Of a stretch of DNA of 64,000 nt, positions 37,101 to 45,630 are shown piece by piece. The notes under the pieces are model-generated. The model was given only the letters and a program-made list of their open reading frames with translations. It had not been told where the DNA came from and did not search any database. The DNA is from Terriglobus sp. TAA 43. Lineage in GTDB: Bacteria > Acidobacteriota > Terriglobia > Terriglobales > Acidobacteriaceae. The position numbers were made by a program, and so were the translations under genes. The DNA lies in assembly GCF_000800015.1 (NCBI RefSeq), contig NZ_JUGR01000001.1, positions 1,178,001-1,242,000 on the forward strand, in the 5' to 3' direction. The stretch's first letter is position 1, and the number at the start of each line of letters is the position of its first letter.

Positions 37101-37865
37101 GTGGAACGCTCGCTTGTCAACTCGGAGTCATGGTCCTCGCTAAGCGAATGGACGTCTGCTCGTATTGCGTTAGGCCGGGTAGGAGTGAGTCTTCCCACCA
37201 ATCCGTTGTTGGACTTCAACATGGATCATGCACGCGCACGCGATGCGGTTCATGCCGCACTTGACGTTACCGCCCTTTCTGCCCAATTGCGCGAACATGG
37301 ATTCATTGCAAAGCAAGCAAATAGCAAAGCAAAGGATCGTTCGGAATACCTACGCCGCCCTGATCTCGGACGTCAGTTGAATCCAGAATGCCTAGCGTCG
37401 CTTAAAGAGGATGATGCGCCGTCTATCAGGCGCATCACGATTGTGGTTGCGGACGGGCTCTCGGCACTTGCACCCAGCTTGCATGCATTGCCCATGCTCA
37501 CGCGCCTGCGTGATGCTCTTCCTGATTGGGAACTGGATCCTGTGCTCGCAACACAAGCACGCGTTGCACTCGCGGATGACATTGGCGAGCTGCGACACGC
37601 GAACATTTCCCTTATTTTTATCGGAGAACGGCCCGGCCTGAAATCACCCGACAGCCTGGGCGCCTATCTGACCTATGCGCCGCGTCGCGGTCGCACCGAC
37701 GCCGAGCGAAACTGTGTCTCAAACATCCGCCCCGCAGGCCTTTCCTATGACGAAGCGGCCTTCCGGCTGGCACATCTCATTCAGTCAGCCTACGCACTCG
37801 GAGCCAGCGGCACGCAATTAAAAGATGACAGCGATTCCATCCCACCGATGCTTGAATCCGCCTAG
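37101..37865 (+). CDS. eutC: Ethanolamine ammonia-lyase, small subunit
   Basis: A 254-residue partner of EutB, holding much of the cobalamin-binding surface. Landmarks: SARIALGRVGVSLPTNPLLD, FNMDHARARDAVHAALD, RSEYLRRPDLGRQL, ITIVVADGLSALA, and IGERPGLKSPDSLGAYLTYA followed by ERNCVSNIRPAGLSY. It is shorter than E. coli EutC (about 295) because the N-terminal extension is reduced. The start is a GTG at 37101, six bases after eutB. It converges on the GDPD gene with 21 bases between stops. Confidence 0.96.
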   Translation: MERSLVNSESWSSLSEWTSARIALGRVGVSLPTNPLLDFNMDHARARDAVHAALDVTALSAQLREHGFIAKQANSKAKDRSEYLRRPDLGRQLNPECLASLKEDDAPSIRRITIVVADGLSALAPSLHALPMLTRLRDALPDWELDPVLATQARVALADDIGELRHANISLIFIGERPGLKSPDSLGAYLTYAPRRGRTDAERNCVSNIRPAGLSYDEAAFRLAHLIQSAYALGASGTQLKDDSDSIPPMLESA

Positions 37866-37886
37866 ATGGGCCGGAGCAGCTCCCCA

Positions 37887-39620
37887 TCAAGGTAATGCCG
37901 CATGAGCCTGGTGAATCTTCTCGGCCGCCCACACAGCCTCCGGCTCGCGCATTGACTGGAGCTGATGCAATGCGTCAGAGTCAGCTCGAAATGCCACAAT
38001 CCGTATGGCGCGTTGCCGTATAGCAGGATTTGCATCGCGCAGGGCGCTGCGTACCGCCGGTCCTACGCGATCGTCGGCCATCGTCAGCATCCACTCCGCT
38101 CGGTCTGCAACTCCGGCATTACTGGACCCCAATTGGCGCACCGCGTCCTCTGGCTGATCTGCAATTCGGTCCCACAATTGAAAGCCTGCCACCTGAGAGA
38201 GTGTCTGCGTGAAGTCTGCTCCGGGATGGAAGGCTTGTTCCTCCAACGCTACGAGCGACGGCTCACCCTTTAGAGAGCCGATGGCCTGCAGCATCTTCAT
38301 CTGCGATCGGTAGTGATCAGTGATCGTCTTGATTTCTGTCTCTGTCAGCGTCGGTTGCCCACGCTTTGTCCACGCATCGTATCGTGCAAGCGTCTCCTTC
38401 ACTTCAAGACGGAGTCGTGCGGGTAGAATGCGTTGTGCCATCGCAGGGTCGTGAGCCGCTAGCGCTGATGCTGCGGCTCCGCACACGGCAGTGTCCTTAT
38501 GGTGAAGCAGAGGTAGTAACTGTTCCGCAGGTACGTTGCCCGGCGTACGCGCCAACGCCACCAATGCTTCTTCCAACACAATAGGATCGTTACTGTGTAG
38601 CAACGGGACCAACATGGATGAAGGACCACGCAATGCACCGACTCCCCACGCAGCGTTTGCTTGAACATGTGCGTCTTTCGAGCGAAGTGCCTTGTCGAAA
38701 ATATGTGGGTTTGGTCGGGGACGCATTGTTACCAATGCGACGGCTGCAGCACGCGAAACACGTGGATCTACATCCAGCAGCCATGATGCGAAACTCTCAG
38801 TAAGCGGTACGCCGTAGAAGTGCGGCAGAAGTGCAATCGCTTCCAGGCGATGTTGACTGTCTCCGGATGAAGCCGTTCGTGACAGCGCAGCTACCGTTGC
38901 CTCCACTGGTCTGCCGACTGCGTCCGCGCCCAGGCGAACATAATCAACATTAATGCCATCTGCTCCGTTCGCCACTGCGGCATGCATTGCGTCCAAGTCC
39001 ATCTCATGTGCGTTCGCAGAGAAATTTACGATGACGCGTTTTCCGTCGCGATGTAATGAATCAATCTGTTTCGCAGTGGCATTTGGTTGAACCCACGACT
39101 CGGGAGCACCCGTCTGTTTCGGTAGCCGGTCGCGAATATCATCCACTTCTCCGCCGAAGCGAACACGATCCCGCATGGATGCGCGATCGACAGCGGCCAG
39201 GATATCCGCGCCTGTTCCCTTCACCTTCACATCGAGGATCAAACGTACGCCATGAGCGCGAGCGAACGTGAGCGCATCATCAAAGCGAACGATATGCATA
39301 CCGCTCCAGCGACCACCCATCCACGCACCTGCTTCGCGTGTTGCCAGATCATCGTAGAGGGACGTCTCCACCTCACCTACGCCATCCGTCAGTCGTTCTG
39401 TGAAGCCGTCATGGTTCAAAATCAGGACACCGTCCATCGTCCTGCGAACGTCGACCTCAATCACATCGCAACCTGAGAGTGCCGCCATTTCCAGCGACTC
39501 AAGAGTGTTCTCAGGGACATCCTTATTAGCTGTGCGGTGACAGTACAGATCGACATGACGACTCTGTGCGCACACGGTTACAGAGGCTACTACAAATAGA
39601 AGAATAAATATCCGCTTCAC
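37887..39620 (-). CDS. Secreted glycerophosphodiester phosphodiesterase fused to HEAT repeats
   Basis: A 577-residue protein. I place the start at GTG 39620: AGGAGG sits seven bases upstream, the GTG overlaps the stop of the MFS gene (GTGA), and the result begins with a signal peptide (MKRIFILLFVVASVTVCAQ). Residues 20-250 form a GDPD domain with H28, E55, D57 and H70 (YCHRTANKDVPENT, VIEVDVRRTMDG, LILNHD). Residues about 265-575 are HEAT/PBS-lyase-like helical repeats (for example LRSKDAHVQANAAWGVGALR, LLHHKDTAVCGAAASALAAH). The enzyme should cut glycerophosphodiesters to glycerol-3-phosphate and an alcohol. The HEAT fusion is unusual for the family and suggests protein docking. Confidence 0.92.
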   Translation of the reverse strand: MKRIFILLFVVASVTVCAQSRHVDLYCHRTANKDVPENTLESLEMAALSGCDVIEVDVRRTMDGVLILNHDGFTERLTDGVGEVETSLYDDLATREAGAWMGGRWSGMHIVRFDDALTFARAHGVRLILDVKVKGTGADILAAVDRASMRDRVRFGGEVDDIRDRLPKQTGAPESWVQPNATAKQIDSLHRDGKRVIVNFSANAHEMDLDAMHAAVANGADGINVDYVRLGADAVGRPVEATVAALSRTASSGDSQHRLEAIALLPHFYGVPLTESFASWLLDVDPRVSRAAAVALVTMRPRPNPHIFDKALRSKDAHVQANAAWGVGALRGPSSMLVPLLHSNDPIVLEEALVALARTPGNVPAEQLLPLLHHKDTAVCGAAASALAAHDPAMAQRILPARLRLEVKETLARYDAWTKRGQPTLTETEIKTITDHYRSQMKMLQAIGSLKGEPSLVALEEQAFHPGADFTQTLSQVAGFQLWDRIADQPEDAVRQLGSSNAGVADRAEWMLTMADDRVGPAVRSALRDANPAIRQRAIRIVAFRADSDALHQLQSMREPEAVWAAEKIHQAHAALP

Positions 39621-40891
39621 GCCTTTGCCTCCTGCGGAAGACGGAGCAGCGTAACCGTGCAGAGAGCGACACCGACAGCGACGGCACCCAGCAACACAAA
39701 CATCCATGCATAGCCGAAGCTGGCAAAGCCGATCCCAGCAAGTACCGTCGCTCCAGATGAGACCAGCGCATTGCCGAACATCACTGCAGACGCTGCCGTG
39801 CTGCGTTCACGCTCGGGTGTACCGCGCATCAGCAGGTTGTACATGCCTGGCGAACTCATCCATTGCGCCGCGGAGAAGCAGAGGTAAAGTGTGGTCGCCA
39901 CGTTCACTGTATGTGTCAACGCGAGCAGCAATAGCAATGCGCCCGTCACCAGTTGTGTAGCCGCAATCCCACGTTGCAGTCCAAGCGATCGAAACAATGG
40001 TGCTGTCACCAGTCCAGAGCACAGTTGCACCATCTGCGACAGGAGAAAGACTGTTCCAATGCGACTGAGGCTCATGTGCAGACTGTTGGTGAGATACACA
40101 TTTGCAAATGGAACAAAGGCCGCAATCATTGCGGACCAGATCGCCATTAATGGAACATAACGCCGCAGGAATGAGCTGTGGAGCAGGTGCTTCCATCCAT
40201 GCATCGTTTCGTCGTCAGCGCGAACTTCATTGGGGAACTGCAGCCTCCACGCGAACACAAATGCAACGGCTGCAAGCAGTGAAGCGCAGATTAGAATAAA
40301 GCGCTGAATCTGCCATGTCTGGAGCGTTGATCCCGCAGCAGCCATCCATGCAGGCAGATGTGCTGCGAATGCGCCGCCAAGGGCACTTGTACCAACGCTG
40401 ACAGAAAAGATGAGGCTGAAGGCGGCTGCGCTATTGTTCTCTTCCGTGAGCCCGGCGATGGCAGGCAGAAAGCAAACGCCCCAAAGGCACATTGCCGCAC
40501 CGCCGAGAATCGCGAGGGCAACCTGAGAAGGCAGCTGCGTGAAAAGTGTTCGTAGAATGCCAACGGCAGGTGCTATCGCAAGGCAAACCAGCATTACTGG
40601 ACGAACGCCATACTTCCTGGCCAACATGCCCGCAGGCAGCGTGCAGGCTACGGATCCGAGTGTCAGCGCGCCATTGATCAGCCCGATGGAACGCTCCTGA
40701 AAATGCAGATTGAGGAGGAACAGATTGAACAGGAAGTAATAAATACCAAAGCCAGCATCGAAGAACAATGCAGCAAAGAAGAAGGTCCAGAAGCTGCGAC
40801 TGAAACGGTACTGTCGCATCCACGAACGAGGATCATTCCACGAGACTTGTTCTGCTGGTGGATCTGCGATGTCTTCAATTGCAGTTTGCAT
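39617..40891 (-). CDS. MFS transporter
   Basis: A 424-residue, 12-helix carrier of the major facilitator superfamily. The first helix (FWTFFFAALFFDAGFGIYYF) is followed by FNLFLLNLHFQERSIGLING and GMLARKYGVRPVM, the usual loop 2-3 motif region. The ATG at 40891 overlaps the stop of the HprK-like gene (TGATG) and has GGAGG about ten bases upstream. Its place between an Oar-like receptor, a kinase-like protein and a GDPD suggests that it carries a compound released by or captured with them, for example a glycerophosphodiester, glycerol phosphate or sugar. The substrate is not evident from sequence. Confidence 0.88.
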   Translation of the reverse strand: MQTAIEDIADPPAEQVSWNDPRSWMRQYRFSRSFWTFFFAALFFDAGFGIYYFLFNLFLLNLHFQERSIGLINGALTLGSVACTLPAGMLARKYGVRPVMLVCLAIAPAVGILRTLFTQLPSQVALAILGGAAMCLWGVCFLPAIAGLTEENNSAAAFSLIFSVSVGTSALGGAFAAHLPAWMAAAGSTLQTWQIQRFILICASLLAAVAFVFAWRLQFPNEVRADDETMHGWKHLLHSSFLRRYVPLMAIWSAMIAAFVPFANVYLTNSLHMSLSRIGTVFLLSQMVQLCSGLVTAPLFRSLGLQRGIAATQLVTGALLLLLALTHTVNVATTLYLCFSAAQWMSSPGMYNLLMRGTPERERSTAASAVMFGNALVSSGATVLAGIGFASFGYAWMFVLLGAVAVGVALCTVTLLRLPQEAKA

Positions 40892-41901
40892 CACAGGCTT
40901 TCCTCCGCCAACTTCCGCAACCGATGCACGGCCCAATCAAGATCGCTGTAGTGCAACTCGTGCAACTGAGCAGTTAGCAGTCCTTCAACATCACGATCAC
41001 GTTCCTGCTGCTGCGCGGGCACACCCCACGCAGTCTGCCGGAAGAAACTACGCGCGATGTCCGCGCGATAACTACTCAACTGTTCGCGGCCACTGCGACG
41101 ATTGAGGAAGACGATGTGATTGACGCGGGTCTCCGCGCAGGATCGAATCCCCGCTGAGGCTGCAACCTCAATCGAAGGCTTGCCCGCCGCGCGCGGAGTG
41201 ATGGGAAGGTCACGCATCTCGGGAAAAAATCGCGCAGCTTCCGGACGCAATCGCACTTTGTACGGGTTGCCCAGCGCTATGCGACCACCCAAACCTCGCA
41301 GAAGGAACGACGCGTCGTCACTGATGTATCCAAAGCCTGCGCGCGCACATGCGTATGAAAGCGTGGACTTCCCTGCGCCGCTATCGCCGCACAACAGTAC
41401 GCCGCTTCCAGCCCACTCCACACAGCCCGCGTGCACCGGCGTCACATAGCGATTCGTGATATGACACGATGCAGCGTGCTCCAGGAAGAAGTATGTGGCA
41501 TACAGCGGATGCCGCATTGCAGCTTCACTTATCACGACTGTTGTGGTGTTTCGTTCAAGATCAATGACGCTGTAGTTGTCCGCATCCGCCATGGAGATCA
41601 TCAACGGCAACAGGATTCGAAAATTCGGAGTAGGAGGACACTCCACGCCGTCACCGGGCACGACGGTAACATCCACGTGAATCTCGGGTGTATCGAATTT
41701 CCGGGGAAACGCCTTCCATGCCTCTTGATATAGAGAGAGAGCCTTTGCGGAATTGCTGCGAAGACGCGCTGGAAATCCATATGGGCTGGCTTTCGCATGA
41801 TGCTTCAACTCTGGCCCTTCTAACGGATGTCGGGCGAAATCAAGCGGCCGCGATGCATTGCAGGCCGCCTCAATCTCTTCCACGCTCATCATCTCTGCCA
41901 T
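40891..41901 (-). CDS. HPr-kinase-like P-loop protein
   Basis: A 336-residue protein. Its C-terminal half resembles the catalytic domain of HPr kinase/phosphorylase: VHAGCVEWAGSGVLLCG, then Walker A GDSGAGKST (172-180) and the acidic pair D195-D196 in YISDDAS. It lacks the classical HprK N-terminal domain and no HPr gene is nearby. Such divergent HprK-like proteins occur in peptide-modification clusters (PadeK of the paeninodin lasso-peptide pathway phosphorylates a peptide serine) and with PqqD or asparagine-synthase genes; none of those is seen here. AGGAG lies eight bases before ATG 41901. It begins 14 bases after the receptor stop and overlaps the MFS start. The substrate is unknown. Confidence 0.85.
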   Translation of the reverse strand: MAEMMSVEEIEAACNASRPLDFARHPLEGPELKHHAKASPYGFPARLRSNSAKALSLYQEAWKAFPRKFDTPEIHVDVTVVPGDGVECPPTPNFRILLPLMISMADADNYSVIDLERNTTTVVISEAAMRHPLYATYFFLEHAASCHITNRYVTPVHAGCVEWAGSGVLLCGDSGAGKSTLSYACARAGFGYISDDASFLLRGLGGRIALGNPYKVRLRPEAARFFPEMRDLPITPRAAGKPSIEVAASAGIRSCAETRVNHIVFLNRRSGREQLSSYRADIARSFFRQTAWGVPAQQQERDRDVEGLLTAQLHELHYSDLDWAVHRLRKLAEESL

Positions 41902-41915
41902 GCCTGCTGCTCCTC

Positions 41916-44900
41916 TTAAAAGGCGTAACGGAATGCAAGTTGAATCACGCGGGAGTTCCCGTTGTCTCCCAGGATGCGGCCAAAGCTCGGACTCGGACGG
42001 TATTGCGAGATGGGCCCGCTGGGATCACCGCTGAAACTGAGACTTGCATTCGGATTGCTGAACTGCGTGGTGTTGGTGACGTTGAAGAACTCTGCACGGA
42101 AGCGTGCGTTCTGCCGTTCGCTGAAATTGAAGACACGTTCTACCGCGAGATCGAGATTCAGTTGTCCCGGACCACGAGCAACACCTACGGCGCTGTTGCC
42201 AAAGTCCTGATCCGCGGGGCTGGTTCCAAACGCTATCTGAGGTGCGCGCGTGAATGCAGCTCCGTTGAGCCATGTATTGATGACGCGGTCGAAGTTGCTC
42301 CCCGTCGTGGCGATGTTGCCAGAGCCGGACAGTTGTGCGCGATTCAGAAAGTTTCCATAGACCGATCCAGCGTTACCATCCATCACGGTGATAGGAGTTC
42401 CGGTCTGTGCAACGCCGATGCCTGAAAGGGTCCAGTCTCCCAGCGCCGCGCGAATTGCGACAGGCATTGTCCGTAGCTTTGGCGCTTGCCATGTGAAGCT
42501 GACAACACCACGATGCGTGCGGTCGAAATCCGTCGGCCCATAGCCCCCACGCGTATTGTGCTGGTCGTTCGTCAGCAACCATACTTCGTACCCGATGCCG
42601 CCTCCTGATCCGCTCGTCTCATCCATCGCCCTCGACCAGGTGTACGCGAACTGCATTTGAAATCCGTGGGCCATGCGTTTCGTCACTGTGGATTGCAGTG
42701 CGTTGTAGTTCGCCTGAAATATGGAGAGCGTGAACAACGAACCGGGACTTACACCCTGAATCGGAAGGCGCTGAATCAGATTGTTCGTGGAGTTTGTTAT
42801 CTCACCCGCAACGGGGTGAGTGGGTGATGCCAATAGGGCCTGATCAAACTCAATCGATCCAGGACGGTGGATCGAACGAGTTCCAACATAACCAATCTGG
42901 AATAAGAAGTCGCGCGCAAATTCCGTCTGAACATTCAGGTTGTACTCCTGCGTGTATGCATCCTTCAGATCGGGAGAGATGCCCTGCAGAAATGGGAAGC
43001 CGAAAGGCACGCGCGGAATGAACGTTGGATAACTGGAAGGAGGTGGCAGCATTGGACTGAAAGGTTGCGCCAGTGTGGCTCCTGCATTCGCCGGACCGGA
43101 AGATATCTGCTGAATGGAGAACGGAGCCTGCCCTTCCTGCCCTTCAATGTAGCCGCCGGAATGCTGATCGAAATAAATACCATAGCCACCACGCAACACC
43201 GTTGTTGGATGGCCCGCTATCTGCCACGCAAAACCGAAGCGTGGGGAGACGTCACCAAAACGTGTTGTCCAAAGGCTGCGTCGATCTAACTTCGTAACAC
43301 CTGCCGGAACCGCTCCCGGAAAGTTCGAAGGAACTACAAAGCCTGTCAATGAGCCCGATGCTGGTGTATCGCCTGTAGCAAGGGCAGGATCAAAGTTGGG
43401 GAAGCGGCCGTTGATCTCCCACGGCGCGCCGAAGATTTCGTAGCGCACGCCCACATTGATCGTTAGTGACGGCATCAGGCGTAGGTCGTCCTGTGCAAAC
43501 AGTGCCACGTCGTTATAGCGGCCGTCCTTACGTGAGATGCCGGAAGACCCCACGCTCATATTGAGGTTGCTCGAACCGATGGGGCTTCCGTTTTGCGCCG
43601 CACTCTGTCCTAGAAGGAAGTCGGCAAACGTATTTGTCTCCACAAATCCTGTTGCTGAGAAAGGCGCATCAATGGCCACTTGATGATGTTTCACCTCAGC
43701 ACCGAATCTTATGTTGTGCTTCCCGCGAGTCATGGAGAGTGTGTCCTGCCAGATGAAAGAGTTCGTTACCTGCCACTGTGAGGGCGTTCCCGCATCACCG
43801 ATGGTGAACAACCCATCTACTGTCAGGCCAGGCGCACCTGTCGTGGGGCCGACGATGCCCGTGGGACTGCTCTGGCCGATATCAGCCGCCAGTGTCGGAT
43901 GCTCCACGTTTGCCACACCATCGAAACGCATATATGCAACACGCGCCACGTTCACCAGCGTGGGGCTGAACACATGCGTATCGGCGAGTACAAACATCGT
44001 GTTGCGATCAAGTTGGTCAGTGCCCCACCCAGGAACATTCGCAGCATTCGCTGAGAACGGTAGCTTGAAAGGATCCCGCGCATAGAAGAAGCGGCCCGAG
44101 AGAGTATTGCGAGGTGTCAGTACGCGATCAACGTTGACAGAAAACTGGTCTTCACTAAAGCGAGCAGGCGGTGCAAATGTAGACTGTCCAACCGGCAACG
44201 CCGAAGGATCACTTTGAGGCAGAATTGACTGCGGAGCAGGCACTGCAAACGATCCATCAGACAGCTTTGCGTTCAGGATGGAAACAGCAACCGGATTGAT
44301 ATTCGATCCATCACATGCGACCTGAGTTCCACCAGCATGTGTGACATAGCCGGAAAGCGGCGCACCCGAAGCATCGGTATGTCCTGCAGCGCAGAATTGC
44401 GCGCCAAGTGTTCTTGCTGATCGGTCATTCGTCAGCAGTGGCAACACTGCAGAGCGTTTGCCTCCCAGTCCGTTGATGCTCCGCTCTCCCTGGTACTGCA
44501 CAAAAAAGAATGTGCGATCGTGCTGGAGGGGACCGCCGAACGTGCCGCCGAAGATATTCTGTTTCAGCGTCGGACGCGGCTGCCCTTGCTGCTTCGTGAA
44601 GAAGTCATTGCTGTCCATCGCGTCGTTGCGAAAGAACTCCCACACAGAGCCATGGAACTGGTTTGTTCCCGTCTTGCTCATGACATCAATGTTCGCGCCA
44701 GAGCCACGTCCGTATGCCGCATCGAAGTTCGCGGTCTGCACTTTTACTTCTGCGATGGCATCCGGTGCAGGAATAGCTGTACCTACTTCCTGTCCAATAG
44801 CCGCCATAGAGTTCTGTGCAAGGTTGTTCGCATCCACGCCGTTGAACTGCACATTATTCGCCGTCGTCTTCGCGCCGTTCGAGGCGACATTCTGGGAGCC

Positions 44901-45431
44901 GTTGCCAATGGGAGATGACGTGGGTACGTCTGTGATGACCCCGGGCGCCAGGCTAAGGAGTTGCGTGTAGTTCCTGGTGCGCAGTGGTAGCGCAAGCATG
45001 GATGTCTGATTCACCAGACTGCCCAATGTAGACGACTCAAGATTTGCAAGTTCTTCGTCACCAGCTACACGTACCTGCTGCGAATCCTGCGCAATTGTCA
45101 CGCGGATGTTTAACGAACTAATGCCACCCGTTTCCACCTTCACACGCATGTCAGCAGTATCTGCGAAGCCAGGAACACGTACACGAATGGAATACGTTCC
45201 CGGGTGCAACAACGCAACGCGATATGCTCCATTTTCGTTGGTGTGCACGACGCGGACCGCATTGGTATCCACATCAGACGCTGTCACCTCTGCATTTCTA
45301 ATCACACTGCCGGAAGGATCTGTCACAAGTCCGGCGACGGCGCCCGTTCCCGGTGTCTGCGCGCGCGACGAGCCAACGCATGTCGTCAGCGCCACGAGAC
45401 AAAGAAACGAATGCGAGCGAAAAGTTTTCAC
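41916..45431 (-). CDS. Oar-like TonB-dependent receptor (copy 4)
   Basis: A 1,171-residue outer-membrane receptor, first gene of an operon with the HprK-like protein, MFS carrier and GDPD. A GTG at 45431 starts a signal peptide (SFLCLVALTTCVGSSRAQ). The carboxypeptidase-regulatory domain (AVAGLVTDPSGSVIRNAEV, GTYSIRVRVPGF) is followed by plug segments (MLALPLRTRNYTQLLSLAPG, NNVQFNGVDANNLAQ, GRGSGANIDVMSKTGTNQFH) and a barrel ending in LAFRYAF. Coupling to a phosphodiesterase hints at a phospholipid-derived ligand; this is inference only. Confidence 0.93.
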   Translation of the reverse strand: MKTFRSHSFLCLVALTTCVGSSRAQTPGTGAVAGLVTDPSGSVIRNAEVTASDVDTNAVRVVHTNENGAYRVALLHPGTYSIRVRVPGFADTADMRVKVETGGISSLNIRVTIAQDSQQVRVAGDEELANLESSTLGSLVNQTSMLALPLRTRNYTQLLSLAPGVITDVPTSSPIGNGSQNVASNGAKTTANNVQFNGVDANNLAQNSMAAIGQEVGTAIPAPDAIAEVKVQTANFDAAYGRGSGANIDVMSKTGTNQFHGSVWEFFRNDAMDSNDFFTKQQGQPRPTLKQNIFGGTFGGPLQHDRTFFFVQYQGERSINGLGGKRSAVLPLLTNDRSARTLGAQFCAAGHTDASGAPLSGYVTHAGGTQVACDGSNINPVAVSILNAKLSDGSFAVPAPQSILPQSDPSALPVGQSTFAPPARFSEDQFSVNVDRVLTPRNTLSGRFFYARDPFKLPFSANAANVPGWGTDQLDRNTMFVLADTHVFSPTLVNVARVAYMRFDGVANVEHPTLAADIGQSSPTGIVGPTTGAPGLTVDGLFTIGDAGTPSQWQVTNSFIWQDTLSMTRGKHNIRFGAEVKHHQVAIDAPFSATGFVETNTFADFLLGQSAAQNGSPIGSSNLNMSVGSSGISRKDGRYNDVALFAQDDLRLMPSLTINVGVRYEIFGAPWEINGRFPNFDPALATGDTPASGSLTGFVVPSNFPGAVPAGVTKLDRRSLWTTRFGDVSPRFGFAWQIAGHPTTVLRGGYGIYFDQHSGGYIEGQEGQAPFSIQQISSGPANAGATLAQPFSPMLPPPSSYPTFIPRVPFGFPFLQGISPDLKDAYTQEYNLNVQTEFARDFLFQIGYVGTRSIHRPGSIEFDQALLASPTHPVAGEITNSTNNLIQRLPIQGVSPGSLFTLSIFQANYNALQSTVTKRMAHGFQMQFAYTWSRAMDETSGSGGGIGYEVWLLTNDQHNTRGGYGPTDFDRTHRGVVSFTWQAPKLRTMPVAIRAALGDWTLSGIGVAQTGTPITVMDGNAGSVYGNFLNRAQLSGSGNIATTGSNFDRVINTWLNGAAFTRAPQIAFGTSPADQDFGNSAVGVARGPGQLNLDLAVERVFNFSERQNARFRAEFFNVTNTTQFSNPNASLSFSGDPSGPISQYRPSPSFGRILGDNGNSRVIQLAFRYAF

Positions 45432-45476
45432 GACGGTACCCCGAAGAGAGATAAGCCGAGTATGCGGAAACGGAAC

Positions 45477-45524
45477 TTGTAACTTGTTAGCGGCTTGTCA
45501 TCTTTTGTAAAGAGATTTGTCTCT
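45477..45524. promoter_or_regulatory. TTGT repeat cluster with an 11-bp TGTTA/TGTCA pair upstream of receptor copy 4
   Basis: TTGT occurs at 45477, 45484, 45495, 45505 and 45516, roughly one helical turn apart for most steps. Within it TGTTA (45485-45489) and TGTCA (45496-45500) are exactly 11 bases apart, as in a Pho box. An inverted repeat AGAGA-TTTG-TCTCT (45511-45524) follows. The cluster lies 46-93 bases upstream of the operon's first start codon (45431, minus strand). Confidence 0.45.
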
Positions 45525-45559
45525 CCATCGAGACATTTGCTGCAATTCCGAAAGGCATG

Positions 45560-45593
45560 GAACAAAACAAAAAGACGCCCTCCGGGGAGGGCG
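45560..45593 (-). terminator. Rho-independent terminator after the exopolysaccharide/cupredoxin operon
   Basis: CGCCCTC (45576-45582) pairs with GAGGGCG (45587-45593) around a four-base loop. On the minus strand it is followed by TCTTTTTGTTTTGTT (45561-45575). It lies 37 bases past the cupredoxin stop. Confidence 0.88.
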
Positions 45594-45630
45594 GCGGAAG
45601 TGTCGCGATAGCTGGAGGACAGAAATATTT

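Noticed and set aside
40891..41901. HprK-like gene as part of a lasso-peptide cluster
   Set aside because: No precursor peptide, cyclase or leader protease gene is seen within several kilobases, so a RiPP pathway is not supported.
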